From contig OY294069.1 in assembly GCA_958510875.1 (NCBI GenBank), forward strand, positions 179,720,868-179,784,867: a DNA stretch of 64,000 nucleotides. The letters run 5' to 3'. Origin of the DNA: Endomychus coccineus. Its lineage: Eukaryota; Arthropoda; Insecta; Coleoptera; Endomychidae. Of this stretch, positions 24,531 to 34,309 are shown piece by piece. Below the pieces are notes generated by a model. The model did not search any database. It saw only the letters and a program-made list of their open reading frames with translations, and was not told the origin of the DNA. Positions within the stretch are counted from its first letter, which is position 1; each line of letters opens with the position of its first letter. Made by a program: the position numbers and the translations under genes.

Positions 24531-25852
24531 TAGTACGTTGTATTTAGGCCGATTTTCACAAAACTCAGGAAAAACGTTACGTGGATTGGTAAACTTTGTT
24601 ACTTATGCTTGACCGGGGGATTTGATGCACTTTTTAATGAACTTCCTGAATATTGCTTGTAAGTGCTTGGAAACTTGTAGTTAGAGTTGCTGGTTTTATA
24701 TGGTGCAACATTAAGCTTCCGCAAGCCCAACATACCTGCAGAATACCAATATTAGAACTCTCACACATCTTGAGATGTAGGTCGTTTGCCAGTGTGACCT
24801 CAAAAAAGAAAGCAGTACGTCTCTGTACTCTTGTACCAACATAAGACGCCTTTACACAACATTTGAAACGTGTCTACCTACAATTACAAAATTTGATGTA
24901 TGTTTTCCAATATTGTCAAAAAAATTCAGACATAATTGAGGAGGACAGTATGGACGAGGTAGATGTTGATAATGTCATCAATCACTTAGCACCCTCCAAG
25001 TGGGAATAGAAATGGGTCAATCGATATTTTGAGCCGATTCCGATGACACAACCATTAGCACCGGAAGAACTAATAAATATTATATCTTGTGGGTGCGTGA
25101 TTAATTGCGAAAAATTGTGGTTGTAGAAGAAGTGGATTTACCTGCACGATGGCATGCAAAAAATGTAATGGGACCAACTGCACAAATGTTGAATTACTCG
25201 ATACCAGACAAGAAGATAAAGATTCAGATGATGAAACTGCTGAGCTGTCAGATTCACATAATGTTTTTAATCAAGATAAAAATGTGTAACATGCACCATG
25301 TACGAATTGTTGTAAAAATATAAAAACCTTTATGTTTGCTTATGAAATGCTTCATCTTTACATATCCGAATCCCGGTGTAACTCGAGGTCCGGTATAACG
25401 ACGAGGTTGAATGTCATTTAATTATGCAATCTATCATTTTTCTCATAACTTTGACATCGCATTTGTAATCAGTGACCTCGAAAACCCTCGAGTAGCTATT
25501 TTCAACTGATTTCAGACAATATTAAAGAAATGAAAAAAAAAGTGCAAAATAAAATGCATTTTCAAATGCATATTGATGCAAAATAGATATTTTTTCTAAT
25601 CATATTGATGAGATTCACAATCAGGGACCTTGAACCCCTCTAGCTACAAGTTTTCAAGCACTTACAAGCAATATTCAGGAAGTTCATTAAAAAGCGCAGT
25701 AAATGCACTTAAAAAATGTGTGCGTCAAATCCCCCGGTCAAGCATAAGTAACAAAGTTTACAAATACATTCCTTAAGAGAATGCAAAAAACCGCTAAGCT
25801 CTATAAGTCCACGTAACGTTTTTCCTAAGTTTTTCCTAAATACAACGTACTA
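24531..25852. mobile_element. inverted-repeat element carrying a CXC gene (older copy)
   Basis: The left end TAGTACGTTGTATTTAGG (24531) is repeated inverted at the right end (to 25852). TTA stands outside both ends (24528-24530 and 25853-25855), a possible 3-bp target duplication. The arms (about 24531-24687 and 25637-25852) also share AAACGTTACGTGGA, AACTTTGTTACTTATGCTTG, ACCGGGGGATTTGA and TTAATGAACTTCCTGAATAT; the left arm lacks two segments present in the right. Between the arms lies a decayed CXC-domain gene on the plus strand. Degenerate subrepeats of about 180 bp occupy 25440-25720. Confidence 0.7.
24750..25289 (+). pseudogene. CXC (tesmin/TSO1-like) cysteine-rich protein relic
   Basis: The plus frame reads ILELSHILRCRSFASVTSKK, then LVPT, a stop, and DAFTQHLKRVYLQLQ, corresponding to the LPPTE-A-H-R-Y-Q block of the copy at 54.8-55.5 kb. 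Later come FEPIPMTQPLAPEELINIIS, CGC, a frameshift, and NCGCRRSGFTCTMACKKCNG, TNCTN, followed by an Asp/Glu-rich tail to the stop at 25287-25289. Paired CxC clusters spaced like this bind zinc in tesmin-type domains. In-frame stops at about 24843 and 25006 and one frameshift show it is dead. Its role in the element is unknown. Confidence 0.75.
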
Positions 25853-25855
25853 TTA

Positions 25856-27225
25856 TGATAAATCTTCGATCACTAATAGTATTTGAACAAGTACGTTTTG
25901 ATTTCTATAATGTGATGATGGCTAATCATATTCTTCATTGGTCACAAATGGAAAATCGCAGAACTCTTCATTTCGGTGACTCCATCTATAATATAATTAC
26001 AAATACTACTTCTTCGCGTTTCTCAGAAAATACTGATCATTCGCTCTTCAATTCATAATGGAAATATCAGACTTGGGAATAAACTTACTATCAGAGAGCA
26101 AGTGTCTTTCGACATCTTTATCTTTTCTAACCATTTCCAATATATTTTCGCTCCCTACGAGTGAGGGGAGCTAGTAATCTGTGCATCACAGCTTCTCAAA
26201 TATTTAGTCTCGTTCAAATATTTTATTGAACCGTTTATATTTATTAAATGTACGCTTCTTTAAAATGTAGTATGTTTATTTATAGCAAATCAATATTTAT
26301 ATATTGTCTTTATTCTGTAATTTATTAATTCATAAATGAGCATATATTATTATATACTATTTGTAGCTTCCGTTACTCGAGTTTCAGCGTCATCTCCATT
26401 TGATAAAATCTCTTAATTAATAGATTTGAAGGAAATTAACTAAGAAATAATGAAAATTGAAGTATATTATCAAAGTAATGTTCAATTTTCCAATACGGAT
26501 GCAATTTCATATCGCATAGTGGTATAGGTAGAATGTTTTAGTGCCAAATACATAATTCAACACTGTTGGTATGTTGCAACATGACTAGAAACATTCTTAC
26601 TCGAATACCAATTTGCAAATTATATAAATAAATACCGCTTCAAGTTAGAAAATAATTTCCGATATCAGTTGCGGTTTCGTCCCGTTCGATGTGAATTATT
26701 TACAAGACAACATTCGCAGCCTCTATTTCAGAATAGTACAACTAGCTTTGATATTTAGTTATTCTACTTTTTACACACATACCTACTACAAATTCATTCA
26801 TAAGAAATAACGACATGAGTAAAGTATCGAACGTAGTCGATCCATCCCGGATTGTCTTAGTGCGAAATTTCAAGTTTCCTTATATGTGTCTCGGATACTC
26901 TGAAATAGCTGTCTACAACTATTTGAGGCAGTACAGACACTCTCAATGTATCATAAAAACCTCGACAAATTACCAATTAAGAGTTATCCCAGAAAAAAAA
27001 TATCAACTACGGGCCATCAAGCAGTTGTGGAATCTATTGCTTCTTCGTTCTTTATAATGATGTAGGTAATAGAATGAACTGATCGCAGTAGACTGTAAAA
27101 ACATGAGTACTCGAATCAAGAAAGCCGACTTCGTTTATCTCAAAATCAAAATAACGTCGTGCTTCCATCATTAAATTGTTTTTAGTTCCTGAAAATCGGT
27201 GTAAAGGTTTGGGGGCAATTCAAGC
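25856..27225. other. no recognisable gene
   Basis: AT-rich sequence; frames at 25855-26058 and 26815-27057 (plus) are unrecognised. Confidence 0.3.
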
Positions 27226-27229
27226 GTTT

Positions 27230-27540
27230 CGTACCTGAAATGATGATGTGTTGTTCTTTAGATCGAATAAAGCTCACTGGTATTTTTTTAATATCCGTTT
27301 CCAGGCTCTTAAGAGATTCTGCAGCCAATCATCCGATCCCTCCTGGACATTGTGAACAGACAGTCCATTCTTGTGGAAATATTGGTTCCTTTTTAATATA
27401 CGATGCGAAAATTTCGGCGATTACAGAGACATGAAAAGGGCTTTCGTACAAGCCTAGAACCAGACTAACGTATACAGAACTAGAGGTTTCCCGCTCCATC
27501 AGTGACCCAGATTTCACCATTGGTTGATAGGACATGTTGG
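27230..27540 (-). pseudogene. RNase H fragment of a non-LTR retrotransposon
   Basis: The minus frame from 27535 reads KSGSLMERETSSSVYVS, LGLYESPFHVSVIAEIFA and, after a gap, CSQCPGGIGWLAAESLKSLE. This resembles the retroelement RNase H pattern: TDGS at the start, then an alternating strand, then the AE-FA motif with its catalytic Glu, then DSQ-A-L. The first catalytic Asp is lost (KSGS for TDGS). Similarity is partial, so confidence is moderate. Confidence 0.45.
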
Positions 27541-27719
27541 TTATTGTTGAGTCAATCTTCTATCCTTATACGGTACTGCTTTTCGAAGATCTATCGAGGT
27601 TCTCATTGAATAAAAGAGATTTGTTTCTTCACCAATTGGTACATTTTGCCTTCCACTGTCCTATTGACAAGTCTCTGGGCAACTCTTGTTGCTGCTCCTG
27701 GAGTACAAACAAACAAGTG

Positions 27720-27955
27720 AAATAGTATGCGCTATGTATTGGGGCAGAGCCAATGGTCAATGACTGGAATCCTAATGCGTCTTAACAACCAGCTTCATAT
27801 TATGGGCATCACAGATGACCCTGTATGTAGGAGATGTAGAGAAGTGGAGTAAAAAGTTGCCTCTCACACCCTGTTAGAATGATCAGTTGATTCTCATCAT
27901 GGGGAGCACAACGAGCTCAATCAGGCGGCTGTATTGCATATTGTCAAACCCCTCC
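27720..27955 (+). pseudogene. C-terminal region of a non-LTR retrotransposon
   Basis: The plus strand gives MTGILMRLNNQLHIMGITDD and, next, PVCRRCREVE with one stop and SHTLLE. This matches the tail following RNase H in many insect non-LTR elements (TGHCRLN-HLH-GL-DDP-CR-C-EEE-E--H-L-EC), where the C..C...H...C residues form a zinc-knuckle-like motif. Here the last Cys is not seen. It lies opposite in strand to the RNase H fragment next to it, so the two are separate insertions or an inversion. Confidence 0.55.
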
Positions 27956-27959
27956 CCCC

Positions 27960-29890
27960 TCAATGATAATGATGATGATAATGCTATGTGTAGCTATTGT
28001 TGACGTTTCTCTCACCATCACCAGTCATCTTTCTTGAACTGTACAGTACATATGCAACGCATACAAAACGCAGCCATGAAAATTTCTTGCTTCGCCACTG
28101 ATTTTCTTTATTACTCTGCGCAATGTAATGTCTACGTGACAAAGGAGGAAAACCGTATTCATTAGATGATTCAAATGATCTTCTTGGAAATCTTGATTCT
28201 AGGGATTGAGATTCAACGGAAAATGAATTCGGTTTTGAATATAGTGCCATGATGAATTTGTCATGTGCTTTGATACCAACTGTGTAGAAATGCAAAATAT
28301 CAACGGTCACATTGAAATCATTCTGTATATACATCTTCTATAATCTGTCAATATTCAAACAGTATATGGACCGAATTTCCCTTACCCTATTAGGCAAGAT
28401 GCCGCTTCCAGATTCATGTTTCCCTCTACATTTTAGCTACTATTAAAATTTCCTCGAATTTTTTGTTTCTCTGTTATTACGTACTGAAATTAAACCGGAA
28501 CCGAGTTGGAAACATGAAAGCTTTTTCAGATATAACTGCTTTCTTAAGTACCCCTTTTAAAAATAGCATTTACACAGTCTCTTTTAAACCTAATAAACAA
28601 CATAAGTCACGTTGTGAATTCACGCTCATATCTCAAAGGATTTGAGAATGCAAATGGCGTATTGTGCACTGTTTAACAGAGCTCATGCCCTCCACGCCAG
28701 AAAGATTTTCCTTTAATCAAAATTGAATTTGGTTTGTATTGGATTTATGCTACAAATTAAGCGTAATGTGTTATTGTAGAGCTCGTTCCAAGATGCCAAT
28801 GCATCTAATAGGAATATACGTTTGCCATGAACTTATATACCAATGCCTAAGTTCAAGCTGCATCTTTCCTTCCCACGATATGCTTGCGTGAATCCATGTT
28901 CAAATCATAGTAAAATATAGTATCAGAATTTGCCTTACGCTAATATAAGGAAAGTCCCTTAACTTTTGTATGAAGTATGAGGTATCTGAAAATTTCAGAC
29001 ATGGAAACTTTAACACAGACTCTCCAACATCGAGCTGCTTAACTTCCAACCGGAAGGTGATATCGACTTGCGGTATTCGCCATTCGCTTCAGAATAATCA
29101 AATTAGTGTAAAGGTATCTGAAAATATCAGCCACGGTTTGGTTACTTCTTCCGGTATTTTTGCTCATGAAAGTTTGAAGTATGAATTAATGGAACTAATT
29201 CGTGTATCTCCTTTGTGAATTTCCAATAAGCCGTATATAAAGAGGATGTTTGAGGGTTCACGTTCGATGAATATCAGTTTTCGCGTTGCCTCGATTCTTC
29301 AGCTCACTTCTCTCGATATCGTCTACGCTGACGCAGTGACATCCGCGTAGCGAAGAAGTACGAACTACCGTGTTAACATTAAATTTCATCAACGCTATCA
29401 ATTTCAAATTTGACGTACACCTCCGCATTCTGGACGATGAAAACCGTATTGTTCAAGGAACCTGTCACAAACGATATTACCTACTTTCATCTCCTTGACA
29501 ACCCTCGATTTTCGCTGTAGCAACTTAACTGCCCTCTGAGTTATCGAATATTTCTTTCAGGGAGACCTCATAAACAATGTACTCGAGAGAGTCGTTCCAA
29601 CGGAGATTACAGCTGTTCTCAGGCTTTACTTCATCTAGCTCGGATTACTGGATCGCATATAATGGAGACCACTGATGCAATAATTCACTGAACTGTGGAA
29701 TTTTATATTGAATTCGACTGGTGGCGTAGTTCAAAGTGTCAGTGAGTTTGATCAGTATTTTGTAGACACTTTCATGGCACATGAAATTTTGTATTTTATT
29801 TTGGAGCAAACCAGAACTGAATGTGTTACGAAGACCTGAAGCCGGAAGACTATGTATAAGCAACATAACAGCACATTTTAGCTCATGTAA
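27960..29890. other. no recognisable gene
   Basis: Unrecognised short frames only. AAATTTCAGACATGGAAAC near 28990 and AAATATCAGCCACGG near 29120 (each after GGTATCTGA) hint at a degenerate internal repeat of about 135 bp. Confidence 0.3.
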
Positions 29891-29892
29891 AC

Positions 29893-30250
29893 AAAAAAAA
29901 TATTCATAAGAAGGCCTTTCTATTCTAGATCAATCAGTAACGTCCTAAATTTATAGCTCCAGACAGCTGTTTCGCTTTTCTCATAGACCTCATCAGTGAA
30001 ACGAGCAAGCGTGCAACGTTACTGGATGATCTCTGTGGAAGGTAGATATAATCTGCCAACAACATGGTAAAAAGACCAAAATTATCTCAAGCCATTCATG
30101 AATAAACCTCACTAGGTAAAGAGTTCCACAACTTTGGTGTTCGATAAAAAAATTAAGTCTGCTAGGAAGAAGTTCGGTAGGTCTCGAGTTTGACAGTGAA
30201 GTGATGACTAATTTGAGATCGTCTTGTCCACCTATCTGGAATCTGTCATG
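29893..30250. repeat. composite repeat: family E unit and family G block
   Basis: From about 29925 the minus strand carries the family E unit (GATCAATCAGTAACGTC on plus, hammerhead-like boxes, then GCAACG). From 30105 the plus strand carries GAGTTCCACAACTTTGGTGT and following blocks shared with 4640-4810. The association of the two blocks suggests one longer dispersed repeat. The 89-codon minus frame here has no other support. Confidence 0.5.
29956..30002 (-). ncRNA. hammerhead-like motif, family E copy
   Basis: On the minus strand: stem I GTTTCA (30002-29997) pairs with TGGAGC (29961-29956) at all six positions, with two G-U pairs. CTGATGA is at 29996-29990, GAAAC at 29973-29969, loop AGCT, and cleavage triplet GTC at 29964-29962. 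One stem I pair differs from the 1835 copy on both strands (C-G to U-A). Stem II (the 16 nt between the boxes) is only weakly paired. Confidence 0.45.
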
Positions 30251-31534
30251 GTGGAACCACAAAAGAGATTTCTGATGAACACCGACCTCTCTACCTTTTT
30301 CAATGGTTCACTATCTAATATGTATGATGTAGTTGAGTAATTTATGATATTTCTTGTGAATAAAATTGTACAGCATTTATCACAGTTTAGTAGGAGTTTA
30401 TCCAGTCGGGTCCATTCTAGAAGCTTATCAAGGTCATTCTTTAACAAATCACTGTCCGCCATCGATGAAATAATTCTGAATATTTTCAAGTCGTCAGCAT
30501 ATAAAATACAGTCTGAACCGAGTATTCCACAAAGATCATTGAGGAAAATTATGAATAATGTCGGCCCTAAATTGGGTCCCTGTGGAATGCCCGATGTGGA
30601 TGTATATTTTTCTGATGCGAAGCCATTTACTACTACTTGTAGCTGACGCCCATCTAAAAACGACTCGAACCACCTCATCATATTCCTTACAACACCATGC
30701 ATTGCTAGTTTTTTGAGAAGCAAGCAGAAATTGATTTTATCCACTTGCCTTCTCTTATCTAAAGAGTTACATAGAAATGCACTGTACCTGGGAAGATTAG
30801 TCGTTGTAGATCTGCCAGATATAAAGCCATGTTGCTTCTCGCTAAGATAAGGCGACACATGGCGTAATATCTTATCATTAACAATGGATTCAAGGATACT
30901 CCCAAAAATCGAAATCTAACTATAGGACGATAGTTTTTTATATTATTTTTTCCGCCTTCTTTCGGGATTGGAGTGACACTTGATTCCTTCCATTTATTTG
31001 GAAAAGTCCCTTTCCGTAATGACTTATCGTATAGCAGGTACAAAGGTAACGATAAAGATGTCGCACACTGTCTGACAAAGTAGTGATCAATGCTGCCTGG
31101 TCCCTCCCCCTTATTGACATCCAATCTTTTGAGCCTACCTGCAACCTCCAAAATATCGACAACAAAAGTACTGAAAAGATCACAGATTGGAAAGTTGGGG
31201 CGATATATTTCGGAAATTTCACACTGTTTGTAAGGCACGTGAACGGATTTAAAATGTCCAGCAAACTCCTCTCTGCGATCTCAGTTTAACCGGTAACAAA
31301 TTTATCACCAAGACTCATCACATTTGATAAGGCATCATATCCCTTCTTATTTTTGGCATACGACCAAAATCTTTTGGAATTCCTCACTATATCACGCTCA
31401 ATTGTCTCTATATAGGTTTTGTAACACTCTTTCATACCTCTCCTCACCCGTGATCTGTATATGGAGTAATAATTGTAGTCTGAGATATTTTTGTATTTTT
31501 TATTTTTACAATGATATTTATTCTTTATTTTCAT
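30232..31534 (-). pseudogene. non-LTR retrotransposon RT relic, Jockey/CR1-like
   Basis: Read on the minus strand: 31534-31286 is the endonuclease-RT linker (YKNISDYNYYSIYRSRVRRG, ECYKTYIETIE, FWSYAKNKKG). 31238-30938 is the RT N-terminal part (DVNKGEGPGSIDHYFVRQC, GTFPNKWKESSVTPIPKEGG, KNYRPI). 30858-30250 holds EKQHGFISGRST, GIPQGPNLGPTLF and motif C LYADDLKIF. Motif A, with its catalytic Asp, is lost by an internal deletion (QVDKINFCLLLKKLAMHG). Frames shift between the blocks. Overlapping plus-strand frames are shadows. Confidence 0.85.
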
Positions 31535-31542
31535 TCAGTTAA

Positions 31543-31890
31543 TTAAATCATCATCATATTAGGGATTGTGCGATTCACTTTCCTGGAGAAGACGCAAGCT
31601 TGGGTTTTGGTTGCATTGAACTCTACTATATTATCAGATCCCCATTGTAAAATCTTTGCCAAATCCCCATCAATTTCTGGCTTCAATGGATGGTATAGGG
31701 GCTCTAGATGAGAAATATGAGGCTTACCATCATCTGCCATCTGCAAATTTGCGGACGGGAAAGGTGGTCACGTCCTGCAGAAACAAAGTTGATGCCAAGA
31801 CAGATCCCTGTGGGACATCATCGCTGATAGCCATTGTATCGAATAATCTAGATGCTTTGCAAGAGATCTTTGTTGTATTTACCAATTAGT
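31543..31890 (-). pseudogene. non-LTR RT fragment, family R copy 2
   Basis: A single open stretch on the minus strand reads AISDDVPQGSVLASTLF, TFPVRKFADDGKPH, and GDLAKILQWGSDNIVEFNAT, then KTQACVFSRKV, to a stop at about 31543. These are RT motifs B (PQGSVL), C (FADD) and the following WGSDNLVEFN block. It ends abruptly against the linker of the neighbouring element at 31534, so one is inserted beside the other. The same family occurs at 18.8, 45.4 and 58.3 kb. Confidence 0.8.
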
Positions 31891-31899
31891 TCGAAGTTT

Positions 31900-33015
31900 T
31901 CATCTCGCGGTCTAGAATTTATAACACCCCACTTCTTCACTTCTCTGAGATGCGAGAAATGTATGAGTCAATGTTTTGTATTGCGCAAAGGTTCTTCAGT
32001 GGTACATCTATCTATTCGTGGATAGATGTTCAAAGAAAGAAGGATTCTCGAGCATTTGGGCGACTTCTGGAGCTTCGCTTTGACTCCAGAGTGTAATCAG
32101 AATATGCATATGCTTCCGAGAGGTTACAAAATATTATCACAAATTACTTCAGATCTATTAGAAATATGGTTAATTTTGATTGCACGTCATAGTGATTTGA
32201 TTAGAATAGCTAGGAGAGCTCCAGATACATTCCATCTAGGTCTCCAGGCGTTCATCAACTTCTTCAACTGGTGTCCCAACTTTTGCAGGAGTGAAGAAGC
32301 TCAAATACGCATAATTTCATCCCCAGAAACTGCTAAAAATCAAATGTGATCATCTAAAACTCCCAAAGGGTAGTGACCCCAGACGTCCTTCAATCTGCTC
32401 AGCTTCTTTCACTGAAATCCCCAAAAAGTTTTACAAAGTGACCAGAAGCTTTACAGGTCTAGGCAAGGGTTGTCTGAAGAAGTCCAGAGGCTACTGATTA
32501 ATAGGCTGTTGCGCAATCTAGCTAAAAATAAACTGCTATGCTAAAAGTCTAAAAATAGAGTTAGATTGTTATTATGCTAGTTATCTTTGACATTCGAATG
32601 TAATCACTTTTGATGTTAATTAATTTTGTAACATTTTTGCAGTTCATGCTACTATAAATATTTGTGTGTTTCCAAATAATCTGTTAGATCTTTTGAAAAA
32701 CATGTCGCTATCCTCGAACTCTCTTAATTTTCGTAAATGTAATATCAACCAGAAAGTTTGTTCAGAATAGGCACTAGAAAAGTTCTGTAGAGCGCTAGAT
32801 ATATAACATATAGTTACAAATCTACCACGTATAAGCAGGATGGTTTTTGTTGGAAATGTTACCTACAAATGCACCGGAGAACTGAATGGACTGTACTTGG
32901 AACTCCCCTAGCAACGCTGCTGATTTAAATATTTTACTGTATTCCGGTATTATTTCTATGACCATCTTTTCATCAAATCCTGCCGGGAAAGATGAACATT
33001 ATTAGTATGATTAAG
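31900..33015. other. no recognisable gene
   Basis: The 107-codon plus frame at 32026-32349 shows no motif. TATCTATTCGTGGATAGATG near 32010 is a small imperfect hairpin. Confidence 0.3.
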
Positions 33016-33019
33016 CAAT

Positions 33020-33165
33020 ACCACCCTTATCCATTAAAAGTACGGGTAAAGTGCTGAGGACCTTTCGGCTACCAAGTGGCCATCATCAGAGTAAACTTTA
33101 CTTGGTAGGCCTTCAGTACTTTAGCAGTGGTCTAAGTGGATGAGGTTGATTATTTCTTATTTATA
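33020..33165. repeat. PLE family A ends, inverted pair
   Basis: 33020-33098 on the minus strand is a family A end: CTGATGA (33089-33083), GGCCACTTGGTAGCC with one stem II mismatch, GAAA, then TTTTAATGGATAAGGG. Immediately after, from about 33101 on the plus strand, comes the second half of the same unit (CTTGGTAGGCCTTCAGTACT...). No PLE coding sequence lies between, so the pair is a remnant of two joined ends. Confidence 0.55.
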
Positions 33166-33433
33166 GTGATATAGTGTATTCACAGTGTGAACTCTATTAC
33201 AGTTTATTAGAACATTATTAGGTGAAGAGATTATCTGACGATGCTTTCGAGAGAAACATTCAATATATTCATATTTCAAGAGGTATTCGTAAAATGTTAG
33301 CAAATTCCTGGTTCAAAGTTCGTAATCACGTCAAAACCCTGCTAGGATTCCAAGAAACTCTACTAACATTTTCGTATGTAATTATGAAGCGCTTTTGGAT
33401 TTTCAGGTTTGGCAGGAATTGCCCTCAATTTTT

Positions 33434-33685
33434 TATATAAAAAATTTTCGGGAATTAGGTCACATTAACACTCTGTTATAAATGTTCGTGGTTCTGTTCG
33501 TTTCGAAGGCGTGAGCTTTTTGATTGAAGATTGTGCGATATGGACGCTTGTGCTAATTAGTTTTAGTTAACCCCTTTTTGGCAAAATGAGTCTTCTGATG
33601 ATGGTCGTGAGACCGAAACATACGTAAAGACGAACATTTATAACAGAGTGTTAATGTGACCTAATTCCCGAGAATTTTTTATATA
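33434..33685. mobile_element. 252-bp inverted-repeat mini-element with a hammerhead fold
   Basis: The left arm 33434-33489 and right arm 33630-33685 are inverted copies, identical at 55 of 56 positions by eye. Each begins TATATAAAAAATT and runs through GGGAATTAGGTCACATTAAC to ATAAATGTTCGT. The 140-nt centre carries the hammerhead at 33590-33631. No coding capacity. The high arm identity suggests recent formation or spread. Whether it is a MITE-like DNA element or a joined pair of PLE ends cannot be decided here. Confidence 0.75.
33590..33631 (+). ncRNA. hammerhead ribozyme-like motif
   Basis: Stem I GTCTT (33590-33594) pairs perfectly with AAGAC (33627-33631). CTGATGA is at 33595-33601. One T (33602) precedes stem II, GGTC/GACC with loop GTGA (33603-33614), followed by GAAAC at 33615-33619. 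Stem III is AC/GT with the 4-nt loop ATAC, and the cleavage residue would be A33626 (GTA triplet). Hammerheads with a very short stem III are known from PLE terminal repeats. The unpaired base before stem II departs from the textbook core; activity is untested. Confidence 0.6.
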
Positions 33686-34199
33686 ATTCATCCTGGGTCA
33701 AGAATCTTATTATATTCTCAATTTTTTATGAAAGTTTTGACCGAGCATTGAAGTTAGGCCATCAGTTGTTACGGTATTATTGTTCATCCAATCAATGCCT
33801 TACGTTAGGTGAAAGTATTGTTATTGATTAAATTTCAAACCCTAGAAGTAATTGATTTCTTTCGAATAGATTACAAGAAATTCAGTATCGATTCCACCGA
33901 AACTAAGGTTAGATGAAAGAGAGGCATTGTCCACGAATAATTGTTTTTTGTACATATTTTCATTAATAAATATATGAAACATTTAAATATAGGAATTAAT
34001 TTTTTTTCGACACATTGCAAGAGAATAAGTGTCTTCTTCACCGTTGTCAAAATTTAATAAACAAAACAACATTAAACATCGATGATTATTTGTCATTGAG
34101 TACTTCAGGTAACACGTCTGATAATTATCACATCCCATCGATAATTATAAGTAACAATATCATTTTTTCTATTAGAATTATTTCGTTTTAAGTCGGTTT

Positions 34200-34300
34200 A
34201 AACCGTTAGAGTCCGGGCAGAGGTTCCGGATTGAAGCGCCAGTACGATCATAGTGTGCTTCGAACGCGGGAGATTGTAGTCTTTGAAAAGGTGAGTCGAG
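34200..34300 (+). other. possible 5' exon of a host gene with strong splice donor
   Basis: A locally GC-richer stretch (about 34195-34290) with no frame of note ends at GAAAAG|GTGAGTC (donor GT at 34291-34292), a near-perfect splice donor. It could be a non-coding first exon. Inference only; the downstream sequence to 36.1 kb is AT-rich, as expected for an intron or intergenic DNA. Confidence 0.25.
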
Positions 34301-34309
34301 TCGTATCTA

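Noticed and set aside
24531..25852. Assigning the CXC elements to CACTA or Polinton transposons from the TAGT/AGT ends
   Set aside because: CACTA ends are CACTA...TAGTG, the opposite polarity; Polintons give 6-bp duplications, and no polymerase, integrase or capsid gene is present.
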